Shown here: positions 8,066 to 16,951 of the stretch, piece by piece
Layout: each line of letters starts with the position of its first letter
How positions within the stretch are numbered: position 1 is the stretch's first letter
IMG/VR virus record: IMGVR_UViG_3300049796_000005
Span: 1 to 45,889 of that record
DNA from: a virus
DNA: 45,889 bases
Strand: one strand, 5' to 3'
Notes under the pieces: model-generated
What the model was told of the DNA's origin: nothing
Database searches by the model: none
Seen by the model: only the letters and a program-made list of their open reading frames with translations
Made by a program: the position numbers and the translations under genes

Positions 8066-9711
8066 TGACCAGCGTCGCTACCATCGACTTCGCGGCCGAG
8101 TTCGCGGCGATTAAGACCCGTCTGGAATCTAACCGGGCCCACAGAATATTACCGCCTGTCATGAAGTTGTGGGATGGGGCCTGGAATTTCAGGGGCCGTG
8201 TCAGCCGGGAGATAAGCGCCTCGTTTCAATTCTTAGAGAATGAGACTGGAATAGGTACGCTTGTATTGCCGGCCGGGCACTATCTTAGCAAGTGGGTTAC
8301 CGACACTGATCGCAGTAATAAGAACGTCTTCATTACCGTTGATAAGGACGGGATGCGGTGGAGCGGGTGCCTGGACGAGGCCGAAATGGTCTTGGACGAC
8401 AAAGGTATGCGTGTACTGCGCATGACGTTCAAACACGACTATGAGCACTTAAAACATATTCTGGCCTATTGTAATCCTTTCCTGCCCCCAGAGATCCAGT
8501 TCCCGCGTTTATTCATCATGTTTGGCCCGTCTAAGTGGGCGCTAAAAATGACACTGCTGCTGAACATTATGCGGCTGGAGACTTCATTGTGGGCGCTGCC
8601 ATCCGACCCGCTGAATATTGCTAACTGGGGCACGCTGGACCAATCTACATGGAGCCAGGTTGTGGCCCCGCTGAGGATCGAGGATGACAATTCACAATTT
8701 TGTGTAGTCCATTCCCGTTTTAAGATGATGCATGATGTTGGTAAGCGGATTGTCGCGGACGCGCAGCTTACGTGGATGCCCCGCCGCTGGCTTACTGGTG
8801 ATCCTGCGCCGTGGGCTGGGGCTAATATCCGTCACGGCTGCCTCGTGTGGGAGCTTGTGGATAATTCGGGCTGGGACACGGAGACCAGCTTTGGCGGCAG
8901 CCTTTTCACTGGGTTAGTGCGCGCGGTGACTAGCATTCTCCCGGATGGGCTAAACCAGACGGTTGATACTGTCTCGGACCCGACTTTCCCGCCGGAGTAC
9001 TCCACACCAGGCTACAAGGGGACCAACGCGAAGGCGCCGGGGATTATCCTCCGCGACACGGGGCATCCTGGAATTACATCAGCGTCATTCAAGTGGAAAC
9101 CCGCCACTGATGTTGGAATGGTAACGGGTGGTCACTCAGCTCCCGGCGTGAATGAGATCATCTCGGCGGGTATCCAGATGATTGGCGACTTGATCGCAGC
9201 TGCATTGTTCGTGCCACCTATTGGTGGGGCTGCGGACGCGATCCTTAAGCCGCTATATACTGACACGCTCCTGGCGTTTATGAAGTTTGGTAACTCAGCG
9301 CGGGCCCTGGAATTGGGCTGGTCCCACTTCCATGAGGGCTGGGCAGAGGGGGCCGACCGCGCGTACACGCTTTCAGCGCTCATAGCCTTACGTACGGGTA
9401 TGTGGCGTACGCGCGAGCAGACATCACATTCCGTCACAATAGTTGATGGTTTCGGAAACCTGCGTGTTGGCGAGAATGGGTACGGCAATGCTCACATCGG
9501 GACACGCATAGGAACAACCATTAGCGACTGGGGTGTCCCTGGTACAGTTTATGTAGATCGTATTTCTGATTTGACTTTGGCCTGGTCGCGCGGTCAGACC
9601 GTCCGGTGGAATATTGTGATCGGTCAGCGGCCGGATGAAGATCCGATCTTGAAGGGCATCGAGATGATTTCCGAATTGGCTTCTGTAACAAAAGAATTGG
9701 GTGTGTTGTGA
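8065..9711 (+). CDS. Minor tail protein, Gp37-like (tail hub)
   Basis: 548 aa. ATG at 8065 sits in TAATG with the previous stop, so the genes are coupled; an in-frame GTG further upstream would overlap the previous gene and is less likely. The sequence matches the Siphovirus Gp37-like family by recall: KLWDG-x-W at the N-terminus, a beta-rich first 150 residues, then the conserved N-W-x-TL and D-x-Ts stretches. The C-terminal 120 residues carry Y-x-LS-ALI-x-LR-TG and end in a short helix. Proteins of this family form the tail-tip hub below the Dit ring. Confidence 0.8.
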   Translation: MTSVATIDFAAEFAAIKTRLESNRAHRILPPVMKLWDGAWNFRGRVSREISASFQFLENETGIGTLVLPAGHYLSKWVTDTDRSNKNVFITVDKDGMRWSGCLDEAEMVLDDKGMRVLRMTFKHDYEHLKHILAYCNPFLPPEIQFPRLFIMFGPSKWALKMTLLLNIMRLETSLWALPSDPLNIANWGTLDQSTWSQVVAPLRIEDDNSQFCVVHSRFKMMHDVGKRIVADAQLTWMPRRWLTGDPAPWAGANIRHGCLVWELVDNSGWDTETSFGGSLFTGLVRAVTSILPDGLNQTVDTVSDPTFPPEYSTPGYKGTNAKAPGIILRDTGHPGITSASFKWKPATDVGMVTGGHSAPGVNEIISAGIQMIGDLIAAALFVPPIGGAADAILKPLYTDTLLAFMKFGNSARALELGWSHFHEGWAEGADRAYTLSALIALRTGMWRTREQTSHSVTIVDGFGNLRVGENGYGNAHIGTRIGTTISDWGVPGTVYVDRISDLTLAWSRGQTVRWNIVIGQRPDEDPILKGIEMISELASVTKELGVL

Positions 9712-10319
9712 GCGACGCGCTCCCCACCCAACAGGATTTGGAAGGTATACCAGAGTTCGGCCCGGACGGGAAACCGAATGACGAGTATATGGAGCGCTTC
9801 GCGGCGTGGGCCTTTATAGGTGTGCCGGGCTTAGGCAATGCGGTTATGAATATGATCGGGATGATCGCCAAAGCCTGGAGCAAGCACCTGTATAAGTGTG
9901 GGTTCCGCTTTCATCCCGAGCTGCAACAGATCAAACGCCAGCGGCCCTACCGCGGCCAGCAGCACGCCTTGAACGGCATCCATGCTTGGGTTCCGGTAGA
10001 TTCGGATGAACCGGAACCGATCACTATACAGGACCCGATGTCTCTGACCGTGCACGAACGTGAAGCACAGGTGGAGCGGCTGCGGTACATGGGGTACAAA
10101 ATAAACGAACCTGATCGGGAAGACCCGAAGGCGCAAGTGATTGACACGCTGGACGACCATGCCCGGTTCGATCCGAGCGAGCACACGGCGATGGAAGTCA
10201 TATCGTATTTGCATGAGCTGGGTGATACGGATGAGGTGGAGACGCGGCGTGTCATCTTCAGGGAGCGTAGTGACCGTAAACGCAATAACATTCTCAAGCG
10301 GCACCCGGACATAATGTGA
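9708..10319 (+). CDS. DUF2744-type minor tail protein
   Basis: 203 aa, GTG start overlapping the previous stop (GTGTTGTGA region). The N-terminal PEFGPDGKPN, VGVPG and RFHPELQ segments are typical of the DUF2744 family found just after the Gp37-like gene in actinophages. No membrane segment or catalytic motif. The C-terminus is charged and basic. A structural role at the tail tip is inferred from position; the biochemical role is unknown. Confidence 0.7.
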   Translation: MSDALPTQQDLEGIPEFGPDGKPNDEYMERFAAWAFIGVPGLGNAVMNMIGMIAKAWSKHLYKCGFRFHPELQQIKRQRPYRGQQHALNGIHAWVPVDSDEPEPITIQDPMSLTVHEREAQVERLRYMGYKINEPDREDPKAQVIDTLDDHARFDPSEHTAMEVISYLHELGDTDEVETRRVIFRERSDRKRNNILKRHPDIM

Positions 10320-11314
10320 CTACTCCTTTTATTTCTGCGCCTGATGGTTCTTTTGTTGTGGGTACGATCTCGGGTATCCAGAGTATAACTGAGGCGACAA
10401 TGAAGGCAGCGTTGAAGCTGCCAGTGCTGCCGTCGTTCACGGCTGTGCAAGCAAACGTGGTCTCTGAGGTAAAGCAACCCACGTCGGATGTAGCCGCGGC
10501 GGCGATCACCACAACGGTGATTGTTGGTCAGACTGTCGCACGTAGTGTGTACACGACTAGTGGCACTTGGACCCGTCCGGTGACACCCGCAGGGAAACGT
10601 ATTTCTCGCATAGCCGCCGCGGCCATCAATGGTGGTCAGGGTGGCGTAGGCCCCGTCAACGGAAACGGCGGCGGCGGCGAGGGGGGCGAGGGGGGCGGCT
10701 ACACATATAAGGAGTTCGCTGACGCAGATGTGCCGTCGTCTGTGGCCGTTACGGTTGGCGCCGGAGGCACCGGCGGGGGGAATAACCAACCCGGTGCCTC
10801 CGGCGGGGTGTCATCATTCGGCACATTGGTCGCGGGAAAACAGGGTGTAGCTAATGTTTTAACCGCCCAAGGGGCCATCGGGTCCACCTGTACGCCGGGG
10901 AACGGCGGAAACGGGGGTAGTGGGGAAATATTTGCCGGGAGCAGCACTAATGTCCGCATTAATTATGCGGGGCTTAGAGGGGGTTCATCGGCTCTAGCAG
11001 TTGGCGGCGCTGGCGGCGCTGGCGGCGGTGACTCGTTCAATAATGGCATCGCGGGCTCAGCGGGCGGCCCGGCGGCGACCGATACTCAGATAGTTTCTGG
11101 TGGTGGTGGTGGTGGTGGTGGTGGTGGTACCTCCGCGCAGTCCGGGCTTAACGGCGGGAGTAATGGGCCAGGCGCCGGTGGCGCGGGCGGGGCCCCCGGT
11201 GGTGGTGGAGGAGGCGCCGGCGGCGGGAAGAACAACGCGGGTTCCCGACCCGGCGGCAACGGCGGCAACGGCTGTGTAGCTGTGTGGACATTCTTCGAGG
11301 ACGTGTTGTCGTGA
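10316..11314 (+). CDS. Glycine-rich tail-tip protein (probable receptor-binding or adhesin part)
   Basis: 332 aa, GTG start in GTGA overlap with the preceding stop. The first about 75 residues are an Ala/Val/Thr-rich helical attachment part. The rest is a glycine-rich domain (YTTSGTWTRP, then GG-rich loops interleaved with NGG and GAGG units) of the kind found at the distal ends of actinophage tail fibres and expected to form polyglycine-type helices or beta layers. A (GGT)10 run encodes ten glycines. The following gene begins inside the last codons. Host-range function is inferred. Confidence 0.7.
   Translation: MTTPFISAPDGSFVVGTISGIQSITEATMKAALKLPVLPSFTAVQANVVSEVKQPTSDVAAAAITTTVIVGQTVARSVYTTSGTWTRPVTPAGKRISRIAAAAINGGQGGVGPVNGNGGGGEGGEGGGYTYKEFADADVPSSVAVTVGAGGTGGGNNQPGASGGVSSFGTLVAGKQGVANVLTAQGAIGSTCTPGNGGNGGSGEIFAGSSTNVRINYAGLRGGSSALAVGGAGGAGGGDSFNNGIAGSAGGPAATDTQIVSGGGGGGGGGGTSAQSGLNGGSNGPGAGGAGGAPGGGGGGAGGGKNNAGSRPGGNGGNGCVAVWTFFEDVLS
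11099..11128 (+). repeat. (GGT)10 microsatellite in the tail-tip gene
   Basis: Ten perfect GGT units, in frame, each adding one Gly. Gain or loss of units would alter the loop length without breaking the frame. Confidence 0.9.
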
Positions 11315-11586
11315 TAGCAAAGAAAATAATAGACCAGCCCGATCAGTGGGTTGGTGACACACACATTTATGAGCTTGATGAGGCCTTTCGGGGTTATGGC
11401 TGTGTAGCTGTCTCAGTGCATAATGTCGAATATGGTCAGTGGCAGAACGGCGGTACGGAGATTGTGGGCTGCGATGAGCGTGGCAATATTCCCGGGTCGG
11501 TGGTACGTGCCTTATTTCAATCTTATGTGATCATGTCCCATGCTGATGCCCTGGAGGCGGTTGGGCTAACAGTAGGGGATTTCTAG
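11311..11586 (+). CDS. Small minor tail protein, unknown role
   Basis: 91 aa. The GTG at 11311 overlaps the previous stop (GTGA); an earlier in-frame ATG lies inside the upstream gene and is less likely. Its stop overlaps the GTG of the next gene (TAGTG). Contains FRGYGCVAVSVHNVEYGQW and two further Cys-free beta strands. Position inside the tail-tip block suggests a baseplate or fibre-associated part. No recognised domain. Confidence 0.6.
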   Translation: MIAKKIIDQPDQWVGDTHIYELDEAFRGYGCVAVSVHNVEYGQWQNGGTEIVGCDERGNIPGSVVRALFQSYVIMSHADALEAVGLTVGDF

Positions 11587-12002
11587 TGACGGTAATCAGC
11601 GAGAGCATTAGCACCATTGCGGGAGCGGACGCCACTACTCCTTTTGTGTTTACTTCGGGGGCTATCCGAACCGGTTTGACCGGTACCACTCTGATCACTC
11701 CTAATCGTTTCCGTTATGTCCCTGTCGCAGGCGTGCTGACCACGGGGAGTCTTGAGCCGGGTCCGGCGGTTGTGTGGATTGGCAGCCGCGGCGGGTTCGT
11801 CATCAATATCCCGTCGACTGGTGGCCCTTATCTGCTGACGCCGCTGATTGAAGCTAACTTGCCGTCTCCTCCGACTGAGGAGATACATCACATTGTTGAT
11901 GGCGGCGGGGCAACGCGTGTCCAGGTGATGACAGCTGCGGCTTATGCGGCACTCGTGTCGATCACAACCCCAGATAACGGGTCAGTTTTCCTGATCTATT
12001 AA
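11586..12002 (+). CDS. Minor tail / tail-tip protein
   Basis: 138 aa, GTG start overlapping the previous TAG. Beta-rich, with Thr/Gly-rich N-terminal half (AIRTGLTGTTLI) and a C-terminal VMTAAAYAALVSI-x-TPDNGSVFLIY. That C-terminus resembles collar-like ends of upper-baseplate or fibre proteins in actinophages. Probably structural. No enzymatic motif seen. Confidence 0.6.
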   Translation: MTVISESISTIAGADATTPFVFTSGAIRTGLTGTTLITPNRFRYVPVAGVLTTGSLEPGPAVVWIGSRGGFVINIPSTGGPYLLTPLIEANLPSPPTEEIHHIVDGGGATRVQVMTAAAYAALVSITTPDNGSVFLIY

Positions 12003-12030
12003 ATTTTAATATTTTCCTGAGGAGGAAAAC

Positions 12031-12471
12031 ATGGCTGTATCAGCCAAATGGTATGGGCTCGCTATGAGTTCGGCTTTTACCAAGAAGATTGATTTATCGG
12101 CAGACACCATCAAAGTGATGTTGTGTACATCCTCGTACACGCCCGATCAGGATACACACCAGTATAAAAGCTCGGTTACCAATGAGGTGTCCGGCACTGG
12201 TTACACCGCCACCGGTGTGACGCTGTCGGTATCCAGCCAGCCGACATACACTAGCGGCACAAACACTATGGCCTTTGACGCCGGAGACGCGAGCTGGTCT
12301 AGCTCGACAATCACGGCGCGGTATGCGGTGGTGTACGACGCTACACCAGGCACAGATGCGACCCGGCCGCTAATTATGTATGTGGATTTCGGTGCGGACG
12401 TGAGCACTACAGCCGGCACACTGACACTGACTTGGGACTCTGCTGGCCTCTGCTCTGTGACCGTAGCCTAA
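12031..12471 (+). CDS. Conserved phage structural protein (tail-associated)
   Basis: 146 aa, ATG preceded by a very strong ribosome site (TGAGGAGGAAAAC). Single beta-rich domain: KWYGLAMSSAF, then DTIKVMLCTSSY, GTGYTATGVTL and a C-terminal LTLTWDSAGL-x-SVTVA. This type recurs in tail-fibre regions of many siphoviruses, often as a separate small gene. The strong ribosome site suggests many copies. Exact place in the virion is not known. Confidence 0.65.
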   Translation: MAVSAKWYGLAMSSAFTKKIDLSADTIKVMLCTSSYTPDQDTHQYKSSVTNEVSGTGYTATGVTLSVSSQPTYTSGTNTMAFDAGDASWSSSTITARYAVVYDATPGTDATRPLIMYVDFGADVSTTAGTLTLTWDSAGLCSVTVA

Positions 12472-12486
12472 ATCTTTTAGGCTCTT

Positions 12487-13923
12487 GTGAGCATATTCAA
12501 GGCGGGTGCATCGCCCACCACGATATACGCGTGGGAGGGCGGACAAAGGGTGATCAGCCGTGTCTATGTGTGGGCGGCTGGTAGCCAGCATACTGTATGG
12601 GATCAGTCCTTAGATGCTTCGGTTGGCCCACCCAAACCCGCGGCTACAGCTCTGGCGTTACCGCCTGGGGTAACCTCCTCACCTCCGGTGGTAACTGTGC
12701 CGGGCGCCGCTGTGACTTCCTCTGCGCTGGCCCGGCCACCTGCAGTAACCGCCACGTCGTCGGTGCATGTTATAGCTCCAGCCGCAGCGGCGGGTACGGG
12801 CGGCATATCGCCTGCCGTCTCGGCCGATGCTGTGCTGATCGTGGAAGAGGCAACGGCAGGGGCTATCGCTATCCCGACCATCAATGACGTTCTCCTGTTG
12901 CCCGCCGCAGCGGCGAGTACAGCCGTGGCCCATTCCCCCGGTGTCGACTTCGGCGGGAATGCTTTCGTATCCCCGCCGCGGGCGTCGGCTACAGCGGCCG
13001 GAATCGTGCCCATAGTGGCGGCGAACATGGCCATCACAGTACCTGTCGTGACCGCTACCGGCTCGGGTACTGTGCCTTCGCCCGACAACGCCACACCAAT
13101 TCCTGCGGCTACAGCAACCGGTTCAGCGGCAGCACCGGGCATATCTAAGGGTGTGCCGGCCGTTGCCGCTACAGCGACAGCGGCTGGGATCGTTCCTGCT
13201 GTTACATCTAGCTCACTGATCTTGCCTCCTGCTGCAACAGCTGCAGCGGCGGGGATTGTTCCTCAGGTCATCTCGTCTATCAACGCCACGGTGACAGTGC
13301 CGGCCGCGGCGTCGACTACATCTGCCCTCGCAAGCCCCCCAGGTGTTACTGTAACGGTGATAGATCTCTTTAACCGGTCTAATAACACCGCACTCGGATC
13401 CGACTGGACGGAAACAGTCGTATCGGGCTCGGGACTCGGTATAAACAGCAATGCCCTTACCTGGCAAGGTAGTACCGACGGATTCGCCTACGCCCTCCAT
13501 AACACACCCATGATTACAGACGCATTTGACATAACCATCACACCCAGTAGCGTCAGCAGCTCCCGCGACTCTCGTATCATCGGAGGCTGTAACTCAGGTG
13601 CTACTGTTTTTGCGGGTTTGAACTGGTACACCAATGCATTGTATTTAGTGAAGTGCACGGGCTCGTACACGTCTACTACTGATATGACCAGTCAAACATC
13701 CGGCGTAACGGTATCCACATCCACTCCCATCCGGTTCCGAAGAGTTCTGGTTTCGGGACACTACACTTACTACGTGGACGTCAATGGTGTTAACAAAATA
13801 ACCTTTGCTGATACTACTGATCAGGTGGTGGTCGGTGCCTCTAACCGTCGGGTTGGTTGCGGCCTAGAGTGGGCGTCTTTCTCTGCGTCAGGCGGGTTTA
13901 ACGACTTCACGGCCACAGGTTAG
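12487..13923 (+). CDS. Tail fibre with Ala/Pro/Val repeats and C-terminal lectin-like domain
   Basis: 478 aa, GTG start 15 bases after the previous stop. The N-terminus (YAWEGGQRVISRVYVW) is probably the attachment domain. Residues about 45-290 are low-complexity repeats with a recurring core like PAATATAAGIVP or PPGVTS, expected to make an extended stalk. Residues about 293-478 form a beta-sandwich-like domain beginning DLFNRSNNTALGSDWTE and ending DFTATG, similar in layout to concanavalin/laminin-G-type carbohydrate-binding ends of phage fibres. Receptor binding is the likely role; family assignment of the last domain is by recalled pattern only. Confidence 0.7.
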   Translation: MSIFKAGASPTTIYAWEGGQRVISRVYVWAAGSQHTVWDQSLDASVGPPKPAATALALPPGVTSSPPVVTVPGAAVTSSALARPPAVTATSSVHVIAPAAAAGTGGISPAVSADAVLIVEEATAGAIAIPTINDVLLLPAAAASTAVAHSPGVDFGGNAFVSPPRASATAAGIVPIVAANMAITVPVVTATGSGTVPSPDNATPIPAATATGSAAAPGISKGVPAVAATATAAGIVPAVTSSSLILPPAATAAAAGIVPQVISSINATVTVPAAASTTSALASPPGVTVTVIDLFNRSNNTALGSDWTETVVSGSGLGINSNALTWQGSTDGFAYALHNTPMITDAFDITITPSSVSSSRDSRIIGGCNSGATVFAGLNWYTNALYLVKCTGSYTSTTDMTSQTSGVTVSTSTPIRFRRVLVSGHYTYYVDVNGVNKITFADTTDQVVVGASNRRVGCGLEWASFSASGGFNDFTATG

Positions 13924-13952
13924 GCCTAATACATTATAAAGGGGACAAAGAC

Positions 13953-15416
13953 ATGCCTAAAGATGATTACGCCCGCGCAGTGATCGCGGAGGGACAGCGC
14001 AGGGGTGTCAGCGTTCGCGGCATTGTGATCGCCCTGGCCACCACCCTAGTTGAGTCTAATCTGATCATGTACGCGAACGCCTCTGACCCGGAGACACTGG
14101 CTTTCTTTCATGAGGCGCTGAGCACAGACAGTAAATCGTCCGGCCTCTTTCAGCAGCAACCCCCGTGGTGGGGATCTGCGGCAGATCGCATGGACGCGGC
14201 GCGGTCGGCGGGCCTATTCTATTCTGCCTTGATCAAATTAGATTACAATAATCCCGGCGTGTCGGCCGGGACATACGCACAGCGTGTGCAGGGCTCTGCG
14301 TACCCGCTCCGGTATGATCAGCGTATGGGTGATGCACAGGCCCTTTATGATCGTTTAGCCACCAGCCCGCCGGAGGTTCTGCCAGTGACCAACAAGCCAA
14401 ATTATACAGAATTGAATAGGATAGGAAATTCTAGCCAGGGACGTAACGGGTCGCGTGTCACGAACTTCCTGTTGCATACTCAGGAGGGGCCGGGCACCGC
14501 AGAGTCGCTGGCCGCATACCTGAACAACCCAAACAACGATGCGAGCTACCACTACACGCTTCGTGACGGGATAGTGTGCGATGTGGTTGATACTGATCAG
14601 GCTTCGTGGTCGGTGCTGGCTGCGAATCCGTACACAATCAATTTGTGTTTCGCCGGGTCTAGGGCGGCATGGAGTCGCGATGACTGGCTGCGTATCGAGG
14701 GCGACATTGCTATCGCCGCGTGGATTGCCGTGCAGGATTGCCGGAAGTATGGCTTCTCTACGGAGGTAATTCCGCCGCCGTATCACCGTGCTGACGGTAT
14801 CAGCGACCATAAGTATGTCACGCAGTGTCTCGGAATCGGCACGCATACTGATGTGGGCAACGGATTCCCCTGGGATGTGTTCACTAACTATGTGCGTTCT
14901 TTTGCTGATGGTCCTGTCGCCCCGCCGGTCAATGCGATTGATGAGATCGCCGCGGCGAGTCCGTGGCTTGGTGCGCGTAAAACGGTGGGTGAGATCACCT
15001 GCCCGGATGGTGTCGGAAGGTTCGCTGAATTTGCAAATGGTTTTGTTTACTTCTCTCCTTCGACTGGTGCCCGGCCTATTCCAGCCAACATATTCGAAAC
15101 CTGGGCCCGGCTTGGCTACGAGGCGGGGCCTTTGGGGTATCCAGTCGCCTACCACACAGTCTTACCTGTTGATGGAGACACAAAGGTGGGAGATGTTCAG
15201 GCGTTCCAGGGTGGGATCATCTACCGCAAGTACGGCCAGCCCGGATGCTATGTTCACGGCCTGATCGCTGATCGCTATGCCAAGGATGGGTACGAGAAGT
15301 CGGCGCATGGCTGGCCCACATCGAATGAGTTTGATTTTGACGGTGGCAAGGCGCAGCGGTTCGAGCATTCCACAATGTATTGGACTCCCACGGGAACGGT
15401 GGCCGTAGCTGCATGA
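13953..15416 (+). CDS. lysA: Endolysin (LysA): lysozyme-like + amidase_2 + LGFP repeats
   Basis: 487 aa, ATG after AAAGGGGACAAAGAC. Residues 1-145 are a lysozyme/transglycosylase-like domain (TLVES with candidate catalytic E34; GLFQQQPPWWG; AQRVQGSAYP). Residues about 150-305 are an N-acetylmuramoyl-L-alanine amidase_2 domain with probable zinc ligands H175 (LLHTQEG), H286 (SDHKY) or H278, and H298 (THTDVG-x-GFPWD). Residues about 330-487 hold LGFP-type repeats (PLGYP, HGWPTSNE), a wall-binding module typical of mycolata. The enzyme cleaves peptidoglycan at lysis and needs a holin, encoded just downstream. Confidence 0.9.
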   Translation: MPKDDYARAVIAEGQRRGVSVRGIVIALATTLVESNLIMYANASDPETLAFFHEALSTDSKSSGLFQQQPPWWGSAADRMDAARSAGLFYSALIKLDYNNPGVSAGTYAQRVQGSAYPLRYDQRMGDAQALYDRLATSPPEVLPVTNKPNYTELNRIGNSSQGRNGSRVTNFLLHTQEGPGTAESLAAYLNNPNNDASYHYTLRDGIVCDVVDTDQASWSVLAANPYTINLCFAGSRAAWSRDDWLRIEGDIAIAAWIAVQDCRKYGFSTEVIPPPYHRADGISDHKYVTQCLGIGTHTDVGNGFPWDVFTNYVRSFADGPVAPPVNAIDEIAAASPWLGARKTVGEITCPDGVGRFAEFANGFVYFSPSTGARPIPANIFETWARLGYEAGPLGYPVAYHTVLPVDGDTKVGDVQAFQGGIIYRKYGQPGCYVHGLIADRYAKDGYEKSAHGWPTSNEFDFDGGKAQRFEHSTMYWTPTGTVAVAA

Positions 15417-15453
15417 GCCAGAATAGGTATCAACTAGAAAAGGATATAAAAAT

Positions 15454-15678
15454 ATGATCAAGTTCAATCTGTCCTCTGTTTCGGCTTACCGTAAGGCCGC
15501 TGTGGCCGGCATCGGTACTGTGGTCACGCTTGCGACTAGCGCCTCCGCAGAGTTCTCTTCTTTCCTGCCCGAGGGCGCCGCCAAGTGGGTCGCGACCGTT
15601 GTGGCCGGACTGACCGCTGTGTCTGTGTTCTTGGTAAAAAACGCTGAGGTTATTGATGATGCCGGCAAACTCGGCTGA
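15454..15678 (+). CDS. Putative holin
   Basis: 74 aa, ATG after AAAAGGATATAAAA. N-terminal amphipathic part (FNLSSVSAYRKA), then two short hydrophobic segments (about 16-33 and 46-61) and a charged C-terminus. Position directly after the endolysin and this topology fit a class II-like holin. Its last codons overlap the next start. Confidence 0.7.
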   Translation: MIKFNLSSVSAYRKAAVAGIGTVVTLATSASAEFSSFLPEGAAKWVATVVAGLTAVSVFLVKNAEVIDDAGKLG

Positions 15679-16066
15679 CAATTTCGGCCCAGGGTGGGTG
15701 TGGGCTCAGACACTTGAGACCATACCCACCGGGTTGTCGTGGCAGCCGGTCAGTGTGCTGGCGGGCCTGCTCGGCATGTGTGTGCTGCTCATAGCTGTGG
15801 GGCTGCGCGCGGTTCTCAGCGGTAAATTGGTGCCGAAGGCAAGCGTCGAGCTGGCGACGTCGGGTTACAAAGCTGTAATCGCAGGGCAAGACCAAAGGAT
15901 AGCATTTCAGGAAACTGCACTAGCTAATACAATTAAGGCGAATAATGAGTTGGTCAGCCAAAATAGGGAATTGCTCGTTACTGGGCGGCTCCAGGCCGCC
16001 TTCATGGAAGCAGTACACCCCCGCTCGGCTACAGGGGGGCAGCATGACCACTTGGCGGCGCCCTAA
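15659..16066 (+). CDS. Membrane protein of the lysis cassette (one TM, coiled coil)
   Basis: About 135 aa, ATG at 15659 (another ATG three bases earlier) inside the holin gene end. One strong membrane segment (VLAGLLGMCVLLIAVGLRAV, about 33-53) followed by KLVPKAS and a long helical, Gln/Asn-rich tail. Actinophage lysis cassettes often carry such a one-TM protein after the holin; an accessory holin or spanin-like role is only inferred. Confidence 0.6.
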   Translation: MPANSADNFGPGWVWAQTLETIPTGLSWQPVSVLAGLLGMCVLLIAVGLRAVLSGKLVPKASVELATSGYKAVIAGQDQRIAFQETALANTIKANNELVSQNRELLVTGRLQAAFMEAVHPRSATGGQHDHLAAP

Positions 16067-16274
16067 GCGGGCTGAGGACATACGGAAGCTTAAAGATGTT
16101 GAGCGAGAGGTGGCCCGGGCCCAGCGCCGTGCGCTGGAGTCCGAGAAGCGTTTGACCGAGGTTCAGTCCCAACGGGGGCAAGTACATACAGTTAGCCGGG
16201 CAATCTCTGGCTACATAGAAAGGAATGGTATCGCTGATGCGCTACGGGCGGCTATTGGCGGGGAGCATGGCTAA
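16044..16274 (+). CDS. Small basic coiled-coil protein of the lysis cassette
   Basis: 76 aa. The ATG at 16044 with AGGGGGGCAGC upstream is preferred over an earlier in-frame start. Arg/Lys/Glu-rich helix throughout (KLKDVEREVARAQRRALESEKR). It overlaps the genes on both sides. Small basic proteins of this kind are common beside actinophage holins. Function unknown. Confidence 0.6.
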   Translation: MTTWRRPKRAEDIRKLKDVEREVARAQRRALESEKRLTEVQSQRGQVHTVSRAISGYIERNGIADALRAAIGGEHG

Positions 16275-16638
16275 GGCCAGCATCCGTGTCTTGATTCTCA
16301 CCGTTGCAGCAATCGGCGGACTATTCGCAATAGAGATCTTACCCCCACAAGAGGCGGGTAACGCTTTGTTCTACTGGTGGGCGGCTCAGACTGCGGTGCT
16401 GGCGCTGGTTTACGGTTGGCGCAGCCCCTGGTACAAATCCGACATGGGCCGGGCCTTCATGTACCAGACCCTCTCGATGGCTGTCATTGGATTACAAGGA
16501 ACGTTCGCGCTGCTTTGGCCAGGCTACCCTCTGCGACTAGATGTGCGGCAGGCGCTCTTCCTCGCACTGGTTATCTCGAGCTTAAACGTGCTGATCATGG
16601 TTATTCGTATCCAGAATGCGGCTAAGAGCCGGCGCTAA
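16267..16638 (+). CDS. Four-TM membrane protein, holin-like
   Basis: 123 aa, ATG at 16267 overlapping the previous gene end; GGGGAGC lies just before it. Four hydrophobic segments: about 5-22, 33-52, 66-85 and 96-116, with short charged loops and a basic C-terminus. As the last gene of the late operon next to the endolysin it may be a second holin or a holin regulator. Two terminators follow. Confidence 0.65.
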   Translation: MAKASIRVLILTVAAIGGLFAIEILPPQEAGNALFYWWAAQTAVLALVYGWRSPWYKSDMGRAFMYQTLSMAVIGLQGTFALLWPGYPLRLDVRQALFLALVISSLNVLIMVIRIQNAAKSRR

Positions 16639-16645
16639 TAGGTCA

Positions 16646-16676
16646 AAATATACCCCACTGTTAGTGGGGTATATTT
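16646..16676 (+). terminator. Bidirectional intrinsic terminator of the late operon
   Basis: AAATATACCCCACT (16646-16659), loop GTT, AGTGGGGTATATTT (16663-16676), then TTAT. A 14-bp perfect stem with A/T flanks on both sides lets it stop transcription from both directions. Confidence 0.85.
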
Positions 16677-16697
16677 TTATGTCTGAAACCCGTGTAA

Positions 16698-16723
16698 AAA
16701 CCCCCGACCGTGATCGGGGGTTT
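16698..16723 (-). terminator. Intrinsic terminator facing the leftward block
   Basis: AAACCCCCGA (16698-16707) pairs with TCGGGGGTTT (16714-16723). On the minus strand the stem is followed by a T-run, so it ends leftward transcription from 16948. It forms a convergent terminator pair with 16646-16676. Confidence 0.85.
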
Positions 16724-16732
16724 CTCTTCAAA

Positions 16733-16948
16733 CTATTTGATTTTAACGCACGGGGCGAATTCGTAGGTGTCCTGGTCCCACCCGGTTGCTTCCTTGGCTG
16801 CCACCAGTGCATCCACTCGGCTGGAGCAGTCGCCGATACTTTCGGGATCAATTAGATCGCGACATCCCGCCTTGTGAAGCTTTCCGTACTTGGGTGCTTC
16901 TCCCGCGAACTCGATTGCGAGGGCTTGCACGGTCTCTGTGGTGGTCAT
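16733..16948 (-). CDS. Hypothetical protein, 71 aa
   Basis: ATG at 16948. Contains three Cys (KAGCRDL, GDCSS, APCVK) and a basic C-terminus. No ribosome site is needed if transcription starts at the ATG: the -10 ends six bases upstream, so the mRNA is probably leaderless. It is the last gene before the convergent terminators and seems to be a single-gene unit with its own operator. Family not recognised. Confidence 0.65.
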   Translation of the reverse strand: MTTTETVQALAIEFAGEAPKYGKLHKAGCRDLIDPESIGDCSSRVDALVAAKEATGWDQDTYEFAPCVKIK

Positions 16949-16951
16949 ATA

